From Pirellula sp. SH-Sr6A (lineage in GTDB: Bacteria; Planctomycetota; Planctomycetia; Pirellulales; Pirellulaceae): 64,000 nt of DNA. Position 1 is the stretch's first letter, and the number at the start of each line of letters is the position of its first letter. Shown here one piece after another: positions 1 to 8,681 of this stretch. The notes beneath the pieces were generated by a model, which worked only from the letters and a program-made list of their open reading frames with translations, was not told where the DNA came from and did not search any database. Both the position numbers and the translations under genes were made by a program. The stretch is from contig NZ_CP011272.1 of NCBI RefSeq assembly GCF_001610875.1, forward strand, positions 2,399,988 through 2,463,987, written 5' to 3'.

Positions 1-1
1 A

Positions 2-601
2 GAGACTCCGAATACCATGTTTGGAATCGCCGAATATCCAAACGGCCAGTTTGTCTTCTTCAATGTTCGCAATGTGAATTACAAAGGTTATAAGAAGCAG
101 GTTGAAAACGAATATTACTTCGAAGATGGCGGAAAAATCATCGGTCGTACCTACTATGCAAAGGGAGACTCAAAAGGGGTGCCGGTCGACGTCCCCAATG
201 GAAAAGTTACCCCCGGTGGAAATTGGAGTAGCTTCATCGCCGCGTGCCGCGCGGGTAAACCCGAAATGGCAAACGGGAATGCGCTCGACGCGCACTATGG
301 CTGTGTCCTCGGGCACTTGATCAACAACTCCTATCGCCTCGGAACCAAAGTCCCATTCAATGCCAAGGCGGGACAGTTTGGAGACAACAAAGATGCAGCA
401 GAACATTTCCTAGCCCTGCACGAAATCATGGCCAACGGAGTGAAAGTTCCCGAAAACGGATCCGAGTACACGGTTGGCCCTTGGTTGGAATTCGATCCCA
501 AGACCGAGCAACACACGGGAGAGCATTCGGTAGCCGCCAATAAGCTTCTTCGCGATCCAAAGAATCCTGGCTTTGAATTGCCGGACGCTAAGAGTCTCTA
601 G
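2..601 (+). CDS. Gfo/Idh/MocA family oxidoreductase, C-terminal part (5' end outside window)
   Basis: The reading frame is open from the first bases of the window, so this is the 3' part of a longer gene; the ATG at 17 is internal. The visible 199 residues match the C-terminal domain of planctomycete Gfo/Idh/MocA oxidoreductases, with the typical stretch 'GGNWSSFIAACRAGKPEMANG' region (about residues 70-90), then 'DAHYGCVLGHLINNSYRLG' and a closing part where spacing of 'AAEHFLALHEIMANGV' is followed by 'GPWLEFDPKTE'. The NAD(P)-binding Rossmann half must lie upstream of the window. Members are usually exported or cytoplasmic dehydrogenases of sugars or sugar derivatives; the substrate cannot be read here. 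The family call is from recognition of the C-terminal pattern, not from the cofactor site. Confidence 0.8.
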   Translation, partial: ETPNTMFGIAEYPNGQFVFFNVRNVNYKGYKKQVENEYYFEDGGKIIGRTYYAKGDSKGVPVDVPNGKVTPGGNWSSFIAACRAGKPEMANGNALDAHYGCVLGHLINNSYRLGTKVPFNAKAGQFGDNKDAAEHFLALHEIMANGVKVPENGSEYTVGPWLEFDPKTEQHTGEHSVAANKLLRDPKNPGFELPDAKSL

Positions 602-757
602 CAACGGTGGCGAGCGATGGTTTTTCCTGACGCTGCAGTCCAAGTTGATAGTAACCTGGAGAAATGTTCAGGAACGAAGCGACGGAGGGCCGATTAACCG
701 ACAAAGGCGTCATAGGTTGACAAGCCTTGTTCGCTTCACTGGTAATCGGCCACACCT

Positions 758-1844
758 ATGAAAGCTAGCCAAATCCTTATTGCAATCGCTGCATTCGGGC
801 TTTTGGCAAGCATGGGATGCCGGTCCTCGTATGGCCCTCGCTCGATTGTTGCTGATAGGTTGCCCTACAACCAAGCGATCGCGACCTCCTGGAAGGAGCA
901 GACACTGCTCAACATTGTGAAGCTCCGGTACATGGACACACCCTTCTTTATTGACGTGTCCCAGGTTACCGGTGGATACACATTTCAAAGTGGCGCGACC
1001 GCCAATGGTGGGATTTTTCCGCCGGCTAGTCCTGCCGCATCATTTTCTCAGCAATTGGGTGCTGGGTTGAATTTTCAAGGCGGCTATCAAGATCGACCAA
1101 CAATCTCCTAACTTCCGCAGACAGGTTCGCAGTTCATCCGCAATATCACACAGCCGATCAATCCAGGCTCTGTTTTGTTTCTGCTCCAATCTGGTTATCC
1201 CGCGGAAGTCGTTTTTGGTTTGACCGTGGAGACAGTGAATGGACTCAAGAATCGTTCGGTGGGGGGGGAGATTGCGTCCCGCCGATCCTGAATTCGAATG
1301 GATGGTCCATGCCCTTGGTCGTGCCCAAGCCTCAGGGCATGTTGGTATTCGCATTACTCGAGAAAACAACAAGGACTCGGCTGCTTTCTTCTTTCACGAC
1401 GAGGATGTCGATCCTGGTTTGGCAGAAGAAATGAAGGAAGTACGCAGGACTCTGCGGCTTGATCCCAAAAAGCAGGAGTTCCGAGTTGCCTTCGGGGCGA
1501 CGGCAGCGAATGACAACGAGATCACTATTCTGTCCCGCTCCATTGTTCGCATCCTATCGGAGCTGTCGACCCACGTCGTTGTGCCGGGGGAGCACTTGAA
1601 ATGCGGAATTGCGCCGGATCTTGGCGATGTGATTGACGTCAGCGAGCCCCCGTTTCATGTCTGCAGTTCCTGCGAGGAGCCAGACGACCCGTTCGTTTCG
1701 GTCTTTTATGAAGGGTATTGGTTTTGGGTGGAGAAAAGTGATTTTCGTTCGAAGCGAACAATCGCTTACCTTTTGGCATTACTGGCGTTGTCAGATACAG
1801 GATCCAAAGATGGGCTACCTGTGATCACGATTCAAGCGAACTAG
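758..1844 (+). pseudogene. Broken lipoprotein gene (in-frame stop plus frameshift)
   Basis: Two adjacent pieces read as one protein. The first (758-1111) has a lipoprotein signal with cysteine in 'SMGCRSS' and the phrase 'TSWKEQTLLNIVKLRY', then stops at TAA 1109-1111 after 'YQDRPTIS', where relatives that I recall continue with a tyrosine/threonine and 'TPLTG'. Reading on in the same frame gives 'PQTGSQFIRNITQPI...LTVETVNGLKNRSVGG', still homologous, until a run of eight G (1261-1268). There the homology moves to another frame (+1) and continues as 'LRPADPEFEW' to the end at 1844, including 'SDFRSKRTIAYLLALL'. So there is one nonsense change and one single-base shift in a homopolymer. The function of the family is unknown; it is a secreted or outer-membrane lipoprotein in many Gram-negative bacteria. 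Sequencing error could explain the G-run but less easily the stop. Confidence 0.7.
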
Positions 1845-2879
1845 TTGGGCGTCTTCAGGAATACGCGTCGCGTTTTCCGGGTTCGCTTTCGTTCTCAACG
1901 TGTCCGAGGGTAATTCACCAAAACAGTCTTTGTAGGCACGGCTAAAGTCGCCGAAGTGCCAGAACCCCCAGCGTGTCGCCTCTTGGCTAACAGTCGTTGA
2001 AGCGTGATCAGCCAGCCGTAGAGATTGCCGAACACGATGAAGTCGAAGCTTCGTTAGATAAGCCATGGGAGTCATTCCCATGACCTCGTGGAATGCGTAC
2101 TGCAGCGTTCGCTCGCTCACTTCCGTCGCCTTGCATAGGTCAGTGATGTAGAGCTGACCCGAAGAATGGGAGAGAACATAGTCTTCGGCAGTCTGAACGA
2201 TTGCGCTGTATCGCTCACGCGTAAGTTGTTGTTTTGTTGCCTGGCGAGGCACAACCGATAGCAACATGGAAAAAAGATGCTCGATCAACTCGACTTTGGC
2301 GCTTGTTTGCGTTTCGGGTAGCTCGAACAAATCGGGCTGCCGAGCAGCGATCTGTGTGAGACTTCGCCCCCAAGAATATAAGTTGCGAATGGATATCGGA
2401 TCGGGTGTTAGAACCTGGGGGGTGCTGGGAATCTGAATATCTGCATTCCGTTGACGTGCTTCCACATGGAAGCAAAGAAATTCCGGCCGGACAAGAAAAG
2501 CGACGCTTTCATAGCCTGCCCCCACGACAAACTCCACTTCGGTCCCGCCCGGCACTGCCGTTACTCGGTCCATAGCGATCGGGATACCGTTGATGGAACC
2601 GAGGGCGGCGGGTCCAAACGTTGAATACGCGACAAAAGAATCCAACAATCGAGTTCGAGTGCGGACTGGAAGATTGGTGTAGTGGAACACGACGATGCAC
2701 TCGCCAAGACGAACAATAGTCCGATGAGCACGAAGCGGTTTGGACTCCAGTTGAACCGCATCTTGTAAAAGTACTTCGATGCCTTCTCCGATCGATGTTG
2801 GATCGCTGAGTTCGGATACCGTGACCGACCGCTCGATTACCGGCTGATCACTGCAAGGAGAAGCGGAAGAAGATTTCAT
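1815..2879 (-). CDS. AraC-family transcriptional regulator
   Basis: 354 residues. The last ~110 residues form the double helix-turn-helix of AraC/XylS proteins: 'YITDLCKATEVSERTLQYAFHEVMGMTPMAYLTKLRL' for the first HTH and 'ATRWGFWHFGDFSRAYKDCFGELPSDTLR' for the second, with the conserved Phe/Trp and F-R-A-Y positions. The N-terminal ~220 residues are a ligand-sensing type region as in AraC-binding-like proteins; the ligand is unknown. The gene is divergent from the sulfatase/lactonase run that starts at 2993, with 113 bp between the start codons, so control of that run is the likely job (inference). Its 3' end overlaps the end of the broken lipoprotein gene by 30 bp in convergent orientation. 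Confidence 0.9.
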   Translation of the reverse strand: MKSSSASPCSDQPVIERSVTVSELSDPTSIGEGIEVLLQDAVQLESKPLRAHRTIVRLGECIVVFHYTNLPVRTRTRLLDSFVAYSTFGPAALGSINGIPIAMDRVTAVPGGTEVEFVVGAGYESVAFLVRPEFLCFHVEARQRNADIQIPSTPQVLTPDPISIRNLYSWGRSLTQIAARQPDLFELPETQTSAKVELIEHLFSMLLSVVPRQATKQQLTRERYSAIVQTAEDYVLSHSSGQLYITDLCKATEVSERTLQYAFHEVMGMTPMAYLTKLRLHRVRQSLRLADHASTTVSQEATRWGFWHFGDFSRAYKDCFGELPSDTLRTKANPENATRIPEDAQLVRLNRDHR

Positions 2880-2917
2880 GAGTTGCGGAATTTCGATAGA
2901 CGTTGAGCGCAGATTTT

Positions 2918-2958
2918 GGAGATTGATGGTAATCTCCGGCGCGCCGCTGTTCCAGCGG
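2918..2958. promoter_or_regulatory. Two inverted repeats between AraC gene and sulfatase operon
   Basis: GGAGATT (2918-2924), a 6-nt spacer and AATCTCC (2931-2937) form a perfect 7-bp arm repeat. Seven bases on, CCGCTG (2944-2949), TTC and CAGCGG (2953-2958) form a second one. Both lie in the 113-bp divergent promoter region. They may be regulator sites or a leader structure of the sulfatase transcript; no promoter boxes could be assigned with confidence. Confidence 0.35.
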
Positions 2959-2992
2959 TGGCATCACGGAGCTGGCAAGCCTAGGGAGTCGA

Positions 2993-4693
2993 GTGATGCT
3001 TCGTTGTTGGCTAGTGTTGAGCTGGATTGTAGTCTTGGCAGGGGTCACCATTCCCTTGGAGGCGAACGGCAGGGCATCTGGAATCGCGGACGATCGCCCC
3101 AACATTTTGCTCATAGTAGCGGATGATATGGGGTATTCGGATCTTGGATGTTACGGCGGCGAGATCCGGACGCCAAACATTGACGCGCTTGCCGCCCGAG
3201 GATTGAGGGCGACCAACTTTTATGTTGCACCCAGTTGTTCGCCGACCCGATCGATGTTGCTGAGCGGTGTGGACAATCATGTCGCGGGCCTGGGGAATAT
3301 GGCGGAATGGGTCGGGCCCGACCAACGTGGGAAGCCAGGTTACGAAGGGTTCCTTCATCCGCGGGTGACATCGGTTGCTTCCTATTTTCGAAGTGCTGGC
3401 TACCACACCTACATGGCAGGGAAATGGCACTTGGGGGACCATCGCGACCAATGGCCCGCGAACAAAGGATTTGAGCGAGACTTTTCGCTCCTACAGGGTG
3501 CCGGCAGCCACTGGTCCGATATGCTGGGGCTTCTCCCGTCGGAACCCAAGGTATCCTACACTCGCAACGGACAACCTTTGGAGAAAGTTCCAACGGACTA
3601 TTACTCGTCCAAAGATTTGACCGAGTTCATCATCCAAAGCATCGATGAGCAAGGCAGAGATGAGAAGCCATTCTTTGCCTATTTGGCATACCAAGCCCCC
3701 CATGGTCCGTTTGCCGTACCTGAGGAATGGAAGAACCGTTGCAAGGGAAGATACGATCGTGGTTACGATGAGATTCGGCAAGAGCGATCGGAACGGCAAA
3801 AGAAGTTGGGAATTGTTGGCAAAGACGTTGTGACGTTTCCAAGGTTGCCGAACCTTCCCGCTTGGAGTTCGCTGACCGACGAGCAGAAGCGACTCGCCGC
3901 GCACAAGATGGAACTTTATGCGGCGATGATCGAGTACATGGATTGGCAAATCGGTCGATTGCTCGATCACTTGAAGCGTACCGGCAAGCACGACAATACC
4001 TTGATCGTTTTCCTGTCTGACAATGGAGCGGCGGGAGAGGACATGACGGAGCTGGTTTCGACGCTTGCGCCCGAAGCGAAATCGTGGTTCGACAACACCT
4101 TCGACAATCGTCCTGAGAACTGGGGGAATCCCAAGTCCGCGATCGAGTACGGTCCAGCTTGGGCACAGGTAAGTAGCGTTCCATTTCGATTATTCAAGGG
4201 CGTTGTTGCAGATGGGGAGATCCGCGCACCGTTGATCGTTGCTGGACCAGGGATCAAGCATCGCGGAACGGTGCATCATTCTGTTCTGCATGTCATGGAC
4301 CTTATGCCGACATTCTTAGAGCTCGGTGGCGTGCCTTCGTCGGTTGCCTCAGAGCCGAGTGGAGCGGCGATTCTCCAAGGGCGATCGATGTGGCCCATAC
4401 TGGCTGGCAACGCGCCCGAAACGCGATCACAGTCGGATTGGCTCGGATGGGAACTCTTCGGAAATCGCGCTATAAGGCAAGGTGATTGGAAGCTTTTGTA
4501 TTTATTGCCAGCGGCAGGAGGAACCGGCGAGTGGCAGCTCTACAATCTTCGCGAAGATCCAGCGGAAATGCGAGATCTATCGACGGTCCATCCAGAGAAA
4601 CGCGAAGCGCTTATCAAGCTTTGGGATGAATATGTCAAGAAAAACCATGTGATCGTTTCGGATGCTGGTCCTTTTGCTCGGCACGCACCCTAA
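2993..4693 (+). CDS. Arylsulfatase-type S1 sulfatase, exported
   Basis: About 566 residues. It starts GTG (2993) or ATG (2996); both give an N-terminal hydrophobic signal segment (residues ~3-22). The mature part has the sulfatase signature: metal-binding 'ADDMGYSDLGCYG' (44-56), formylglycine motif C-S-P-T-R with Cys82, 'MAGKWHLGD', 'QAPHGPF' and 'FLSDNGAAGED', so all the main active-site elements are present. The Cys is of the type converted to formylglycine by an FGE-like enzyme that is not in this window. It hydrolyses sulfate esters, presumably in the periplasm. It leads the run of catabolic genes to 8566, with only 26 bp to the metallo-hydrolase. The natural substrate cannot be named from sequence; alkyl, aryl and carbohydrate sulfates are all possible. 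Confidence 0.93.
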   Translation: MMLRCWLVLSWIVVLAGVTIPLEANGRASGIADDRPNILLIVADDMGYSDLGCYGGEIRTPNIDALAARGLRATNFYVAPSCSPTRSMLLSGVDNHVAGLGNMAEWVGPDQRGKPGYEGFLHPRVTSVASYFRSAGYHTYMAGKWHLGDHRDQWPANKGFERDFSLLQGAGSHWSDMLGLLPSEPKVSYTRNGQPLEKVPTDYYSSKDLTEFIIQSIDEQGRDEKPFFAYLAYQAPHGPFAVPEEWKNRCKGRYDRGYDEIRQERSERQKKLGIVGKDVVTFPRLPNLPAWSSLTDEQKRLAAHKMELYAAMIEYMDWQIGRLLDHLKRTGKHDNTLIVFLSDNGAAGEDMTELVSTLAPEAKSWFDNTFDNRPENWGNPKSAIEYGPAWAQVSSVPFRLFKGVVADGEIRAPLIVAGPGIKHRGTVHHSVLHVMDLMPTFLELGGVPSSVASEPSGAAILQGRSMWPILAGNAPETRSQSDWLGWELFGNRAIRQGDWKLLYLLPAAGGTGEWQLYNLREDPAEMRDLSTVHPEKREALIKLWDEYVKKNHVIVSDAGPFARHAP

Positions 4694-4719
4694 CCACCCT
4701 ACCTGCGGAGTCAGTACAT

Positions 4720-5697
4720 ATGAAAATGCACCAGGTTAGCGATCACTGCTATGCGGTGATCAACGAAAAGAATCGAGTTTGCGATGCAAATTCAGGGCTG
4801 ATCAATTGTGGTGGCGGCGTGGTCATCGACACTCAATCGGATTTGGCGCACGCCAATCGGATGATTGACCTGTTTAGCAAGGTCTGGCCAGCGATGCCCC
4901 AGCGAGTGATCAACACGCACGAAGACGCCGATCATGTGTGGGGCAATCAATTGTTCGACGAAGCGGAAATTATCGCCCACCGTTCAGTACCAGAGCGGAT
5001 GAAGCAAGTAGCCGAACCGGAAGAAAGCCAAAAATTGCTGCACGGTGTGGGCAGGTTTCTCACTCGATTGGTTCTCAAGGCGGTTCATCCGGGACTCGCT
5101 GCCGCAGGCCAACAACTGTTGGAGGACTACAACTTCGACGGTATCAAGCTGGTCTTGCCCACGACGTTGTTTGACACCCGCTACGAATTGAATCTCGACG
5201 GAAAAGAGGTCCATTTGATCTATGTCGGACCTTGCCATCAGGTAGGTGATACCATCATTCACATGCCAGAGGAGAAGGTCGTGTTTGCTGGCGACGTTTT
5301 GTTCCGACAATGTACACCGATGGGCTGGACCGGGTCTTACGAAAAGTGGTTCCAGTGTTTGGATCTTCTCATTGAGTTGAATCCCGATGTGATCGTTCCC
5401 GGGCATGGCCCTCTATGCGGTATCGAGGGGGCGATGGAAATGAAGGCTTACCTGCAATACGTCCGAGAAGAGTCGAGGAAGTGCTTCGATGCGGGCATCA
5501 CGTCTTTAGAAGCTGCAAAAAAGATCGAGTTCGGCCCGTACGGTGAATGGCGTGCACCGGCGCGGCTCTATATGAACGTCGAACGAGCTTACCGCGAGTT
5601 TCGAAACGAACCACCCGATGCACCGTGGGATTCCGCGGCAACTTTCGAGGCCATCTATCAGGTCGCCAAAGCAAAAGGAATCGCGGCCGAGTTTTAA
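4720..5697 (+). CDS. Metallo-beta-lactamase-fold hydrolase with altered first metal motif
   Basis: 325 residues starting at ATG 4720, with GCGGAG nine bases upstream. The fold is shown by 'VIDTQSDLAHANRMIDLF', then 'NTHEDADHVWGN' (65-76), 'YVGPCHQVGDTIIHMPEEKVVFAGDVLF' and 'VIVPGHGPLCG'. The first metal motif reads H67-E-D69-A-D71-H72, so the second histidine of HxHxDH is replaced by aspartate, while the later metal His and Asp residues are kept. There is no signal peptide, so it is probably cytoplasmic. The C-terminal ~90 residues ('YLQYVREES...AARLYMNVERAYREF') resemble MBL proteins of the alkylsulfatase-like or lactonase-like type. Position directly after a sulfatase suggests hydrolysis of a released ester or lactone, but this is inference. 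Confidence 0.85.
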   Translation: MKMHQVSDHCYAVINEKNRVCDANSGLINCGGGVVIDTQSDLAHANRMIDLFSKVWPAMPQRVINTHEDADHVWGNQLFDEAEIIAHRSVPERMKQVAEPEESQKLLHGVGRFLTRLVLKAVHPGLAAAGQQLLEDYNFDGIKLVLPTTLFDTRYELNLDGKEVHLIYVGPCHQVGDTIIHMPEEKVVFAGDVLFRQCTPMGWTGSYEKWFQCLDLLIELNPDVIVPGHGPLCGIEGAMEMKAYLQYVREESRKCFDAGITSLEAAKKIEFGPYGEWRAPARLYMNVERAYREFRNEPPDAPWDSAATFEAIYQVAKAKGIAAEF

Positions 5698-5795
5698 AGG
5701 CGATCCGAATACCCTGAGCGCTCCATCGCCTACAACGGTTTCCTCGGGTTCTCGACTAGGCTCTTAATCCGATTCAGATACGAAAGAAACATGTA

Positions 5796-6824
5796 ATGAA
5801 GATCATTCGATTCACGACCCAAAGCGGTCCGAACATCCATTTCGGCGTTGTCATTCAAAACCTCGCTGTGTCGTTCGATACGTTGCAATCCAAAACGGGA
5901 AAATCGTTGCCGATCTTGAGCAACAGTCGCTCCTACCTGGAGAATCTTCCCGATGGCGAGAAAGCGGCAAAAGAGCTGCTGGCATGGGGAGAAAGCAACA
6001 TCGAGGGATTCGGGGAGACGGAATGCTTTCCTTTGGATTCCGTCCGGCTGCTTGAGCCGATTGAAATCACCTCTCTGTTCGATTTTGGACTGACTCCGCG
6101 GCATCTCAAGAATTCGGCCGAGGTCATTGGACGCTATGAAAAGGACAATCCGCAAACGGCTCCGCTGCTTCAGGCGTTCGCAAAGGCGGTGATTGCTCCC
6201 AAAGCCAAAGCTCCCGAAGGACAGCCGGAGGCTTTGTCGTATTACAAGAGTAATATGAACACGATTGTCGGAGACAACGAATCTATACCATGGCCAGCCT
6301 ATACATCCAGATTGGACGTCGAACCTGAACTCGCTGTTATCTACGGAAATGAAAAGCAGCCTGTCGCAGGATTCTGCGTGTTCAACGACATATCCGCGCG
6401 CGACATTCAGGCCACGGAGTTTGTCGGTGGCTTTTGTTTGACTAAAGATATGGCCAAGGGGAATCAGCTCGGTCCCTATCTCGTCACTCTCGATGAAGTT
6501 GGCGACCCTTACAACCTCCAAGTGACCGTGGAGGTGAACGGGCAAGTGAAGTACCGAGGATCGACCTCCGAGATAAGCCACAAAGCAGACGATGTGTTTG
6601 CTTGGTTGGGATTCATTGCACCACTCAAGCCAGGCTCCGTCATGGGATTTGGCACCATCCCAGATTGCACTGGATGTGACCATGATGATTTCATCGATCC
6701 AGGGTCCGACCTTCGCGTCACGATTGAGCGGTTGGGGACGCTCCGCTGCCGATTTGAAGAACCAAAGGGAAAGCTGCTACCGAGCCGCTGGCCTGTTCGC
6801 GAACCCTTGCGAAAGTACCACTAA
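5796..6824 (+). CDS. Fumarylacetoacetate hydrolase family protein
   Basis: 342 residues, ATG at 5796. The catalytic FAH domain fills the C-terminal two thirds: metal-binding acidic cluster 'DVEPELAVIYG', then 'FNDISARDIQATEF', 'TKDMAKGNQLGP' and the end 'IPDCTGCDHDDFIDPGSDLRVTIERLG'. Family members hydrolyse C-C bonds of acyl- or diketo-acids (fumarylacetoacetate, acylpyruvates, 2,4-diketo-3-deoxy sugar acids) or decarboxylate/isomerise related compounds, using Mg or Mn. It is the third gene of the run after the sulfatase (98 bp after the MBL gene). With the SMP-30 lactonase downstream, a sugar-acid or aromatic-acid breakdown route is plausible, but the substrate is not determined. Confidence 0.88.
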   Translation: MKIIRFTTQSGPNIHFGVVIQNLAVSFDTLQSKTGKSLPILSNSRSYLENLPDGEKAAKELLAWGESNIEGFGETECFPLDSVRLLEPIEITSLFDFGLTPRHLKNSAEVIGRYEKDNPQTAPLLQAFAKAVIAPKAKAPEGQPEALSYYKSNMNTIVGDNESIPWPAYTSRLDVEPELAVIYGNEKQPVAGFCVFNDISARDIQATEFVGGFCLTKDMAKGNQLGPYLVTLDEVGDPYNLQVTVEVNGQVKYRGSTSEISHKADDVFAWLGFIAPLKPGSVMGFGTIPDCTGCDHDDFIDPGSDLRVTIERLGTLRCRFEEPKGKLLPSRWPVREPLRKYH

Positions 6825-6882
6825 ACCGCGATGAGTTGTCTCAAGCGAAGCAGGTCAACGGAAGGGGGCAAGGAGTACCAGC

Positions 6883-7284
6883 ATGGGTAACGATGAAACT
6901 CGATATGAACTTGGTTTGGCAACAATGCGAAAGATGTTTGGCCCGGGCATCGAGACGGCGCTGCAGGGGCTGAAAGCTTCCAGTCCCGATCTGGCTCGCT
7001 TTCTGGTCGAGTTTCCCTTCGCAGACGTGTACACGCGACCTGAATTGGATTTGAAGACTCGAGAGATGCTTACCATCGCCGCATTGACCGTTTTGGGGTA
7101 TCCGCAAGCGGAATTGAAAGATCACATCCGCGGCGCCTTGCACGTCGGATGCACGCGTGCGCAGGTGCTAGAAATCATCTTGCAAATGGCGGTCTACGCC
7201 GGCTTTCCTGCCGCGTTGGAGGCGGTGAGGACTGCTGCATCCGCGTTTGCGGGAGTGACTCCCACCAACGAAGAGAAAGAATGA
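6883..7284 (+). CDS. Carboxymuconolactone decarboxylase-like (AhpD-fold) protein
   Basis: 133 residues, close to the usual length of single-domain members. The signature part is 'YTRPELDLKTREMLTIAALTVLGYPQAELKDHIRGALHVGCTRAQVLEIILQMAVYAGFPAALEAVR' (about residues 46-112), with the His and Cys positions typical of the fold in 'HVGCTRAQ' and the buried 'YAGFPAA' helix. Members are 4-carboxymuconolactone decarboxylases or relatives of AhpD; with one Cys only, a decarboxylase or lactone-related role is more likely than peroxidase cycling. The stop overlaps the start of the cupin gene (ATGA at 7281-7284), showing translational coupling, and the gene sits between an FAH hydrolase and a lactonase. 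Confidence 0.9.
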   Translation: MGNDETRYELGLATMRKMFGPGIETALQGLKASSPDLARFLVEFPFADVYTRPELDLKTREMLTIAALTVLGYPQAELKDHIRGALHVGCTRAQVLEIILQMAVYAGFPAALEAVRTAASAFAGVTPTNEEKE

Positions 7285-7649
7285 AATTCAACGCGATCCA
7301 CGTCGACACGCATGGGGAAACTCATTTTGGCGACGAAGAATTCCACGAACGCGAGCTGGCGATGGGGCCACCTCCCAACCCGGTGGGGCGGTTGAGCGAT
7401 TTCGGTGCAGTGACAAGTATGAGCGTTATCTCCTTTCCTGCTGGGACAGAGGCTCCGGCTCACAATGCCCCTCAACCCTACATTTGCATCATTCTGTCGG
7501 GCGTTGGAGAAGTCGCCACGAGCGACGGGCATTCAAGGCGATTTCAAGCGGGCGAGTTATTGTTCTGCAATGACTTGACTGGAAAGGGTCACGTCACGCG
7601 CGCTATAACCGATTTGACACTTGCATTTGTCAATCGATTGTGTCGCTAA
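7281..7649 (+). CDS. Small cupin-domain protein
   Basis: 122 residues from the ATG at 7281 that overlaps the stop of the preceding gene; longer versions starting in the preceding gene are shadows. The protein is one cupin barrel: 'SVISFPAGTEAPAHNAPQPYICIILSGVGEVATSDG' for cupin motif 1, with metal-type residues His and Gln/Tyr, and 'RRFQAGELLFCNDLTGKGHVTRA' for motif 2 with His. It is cytoplasmic. Cupins of this size next to CMD-like proteins often act as isomerases, dioxygenase-like enzymes or binding partners; the sequence does not decide. Coupled translation with the AhpD-fold protein suggests the two work together or are needed in equal amounts. Confidence 0.85.
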   Translation: MKFNAIHVDTHGETHFGDEEFHERELAMGPPPNPVGRLSDFGAVTSMSVISFPAGTEAPAHNAPQPYICIILSGVGEVATSDGHSRRFQAGELLFCNDLTGKGHVTRAITDLTLAFVNRLCR

Positions 7650-7699
7650 ACGATCGCCAAATCCCGAGTAACGTCTGAAATGGAATCGATAATTTGAAA

Positions 7700-8566
7700 A
7701 TGATTAAGAGTGTAAGAACGTTAGTAGACGCGACACACGGTCTCAAATTCACCGAGAGTCCTCGCTGGTATAACAACAAGCTGTGGTTCATTGATATCTA
7801 CGACAAGCGAATTAAGAACGTCGATATGGAAGGCAAGGTTGAGACGGCTGTTGAGTTGCCCTTTATTCCCAATGGGTTTGGGATTGCGCCCGATGGAACG
7901 ATTGTTGTGGGCGACGCATTCGAACGAAAGATTTACCGTTGGAACGGAACGACTCTGCAACCATGGATGGATCTAAGTCTCGTTACCACATTTTGTTTGA
8001 GCGACGGTATCGTCGATAACCAAGGACGCTTTTACGTGGGAAACATCGGTTATAACTTCGTCGATCCGAAAGCCGCGCCGGTCGGAACGTGTGTCCTAGC
8101 CATGGTCAAATCCGAAGGAGAAGTCACTGTCGTCGCGGACAAGCTCTTCTTTCCGAATGGGATTGTGATCACGCCGGACGGTCGCACGATGATCGTGGGG
8201 GAAACCATAGGGCATCGCCTCACTGCGTTCGATATTGCAGATGACGGGACTCTCAGCAACCGACGCGTTTGGGCGCAATTGCCTGAATCGATTGGTCCAG
8301 ACGGAATCTGTTTGGATGCCGAGGGTGGAGTGTGGTGCGCCAACCCCGAGGGGACCGACAACGTCGTTCGTGTCATCGAAGGGGGAACAGTCACGGATCG
8401 GATCAGGGTAGATACGCATGCCTATGCCCTGATGTTAGGAGGCCCAGAGCGCAAGCATTTGTTTATCTGCACATCTGCATCTCACGATCCCGCAGAGATT
8501 CATCGCATTCCGACCGCCCGTTTCGAGGTGGTGGAGGTTAACATTGCAGGTGCAGGAACTCCTTAG
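7700..8566 (+). CDS. SMP-30/gluconolactonase-like protein
   Basis: 288 residues from ATG 7700; a TTG at 7694 in frame is an alternative. It is a six-bladed propeller of the SMP-30 family: blade repeats of the kind 'PNGFGIAPDGTIVVGD', 'SDGIVDNQGRFYVGNIGY', 'FFPNGIVITPDGRTMIVGET' and 'GPDGICLDAEGGVWCANP'. The metal ligands expected for lactonases are visible: Glu in 'TESPRW', Asn in 'FFPNGI' and Asp in 'GPDGIC'. The enzyme hydrolyses sugar lactones or related lactones using Ca, Zn or Mn. There is no signal peptide. It is the last gene of the sulfatase-led run, 50 bp after the cupin gene, and supports a pathway with a lactone intermediate. Confidence 0.9.
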   Translation: MIKSVRTLVDATHGLKFTESPRWYNNKLWFIDIYDKRIKNVDMEGKVETAVELPFIPNGFGIAPDGTIVVGDAFERKIYRWNGTTLQPWMDLSLVTTFCLSDGIVDNQGRFYVGNIGYNFVDPKAAPVGTCVLAMVKSEGEVTVVADKLFFPNGIVITPDGRTMIVGETIGHRLTAFDIADDGTLSNRRVWAQLPESIGPDGICLDAEGGVWCANPEGTDNVVRVIEGGTVTDRIRVDTHAYALMLGGPERKHLFICTSASHDPAEIHRIPTARFEVVEVNIAGAGTP

Positions 8567-8681
8567 CCGTCGACTCCGCGGTCGATCAAGGCGCGTTGAT
8601 TCTATCCTGTTTCAAAGCCGTTAGTCTGATACAACGGTGCGGATGAAATTCTGAGCAAAACGAAAAAGAGAGTCAGGTTAA

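Noticed and set aside
5730-6683. 317-codon minus-strand frame opposite the FAH-family gene
   Set aside because: Shadow; the plus-strand protein has all family motifs.
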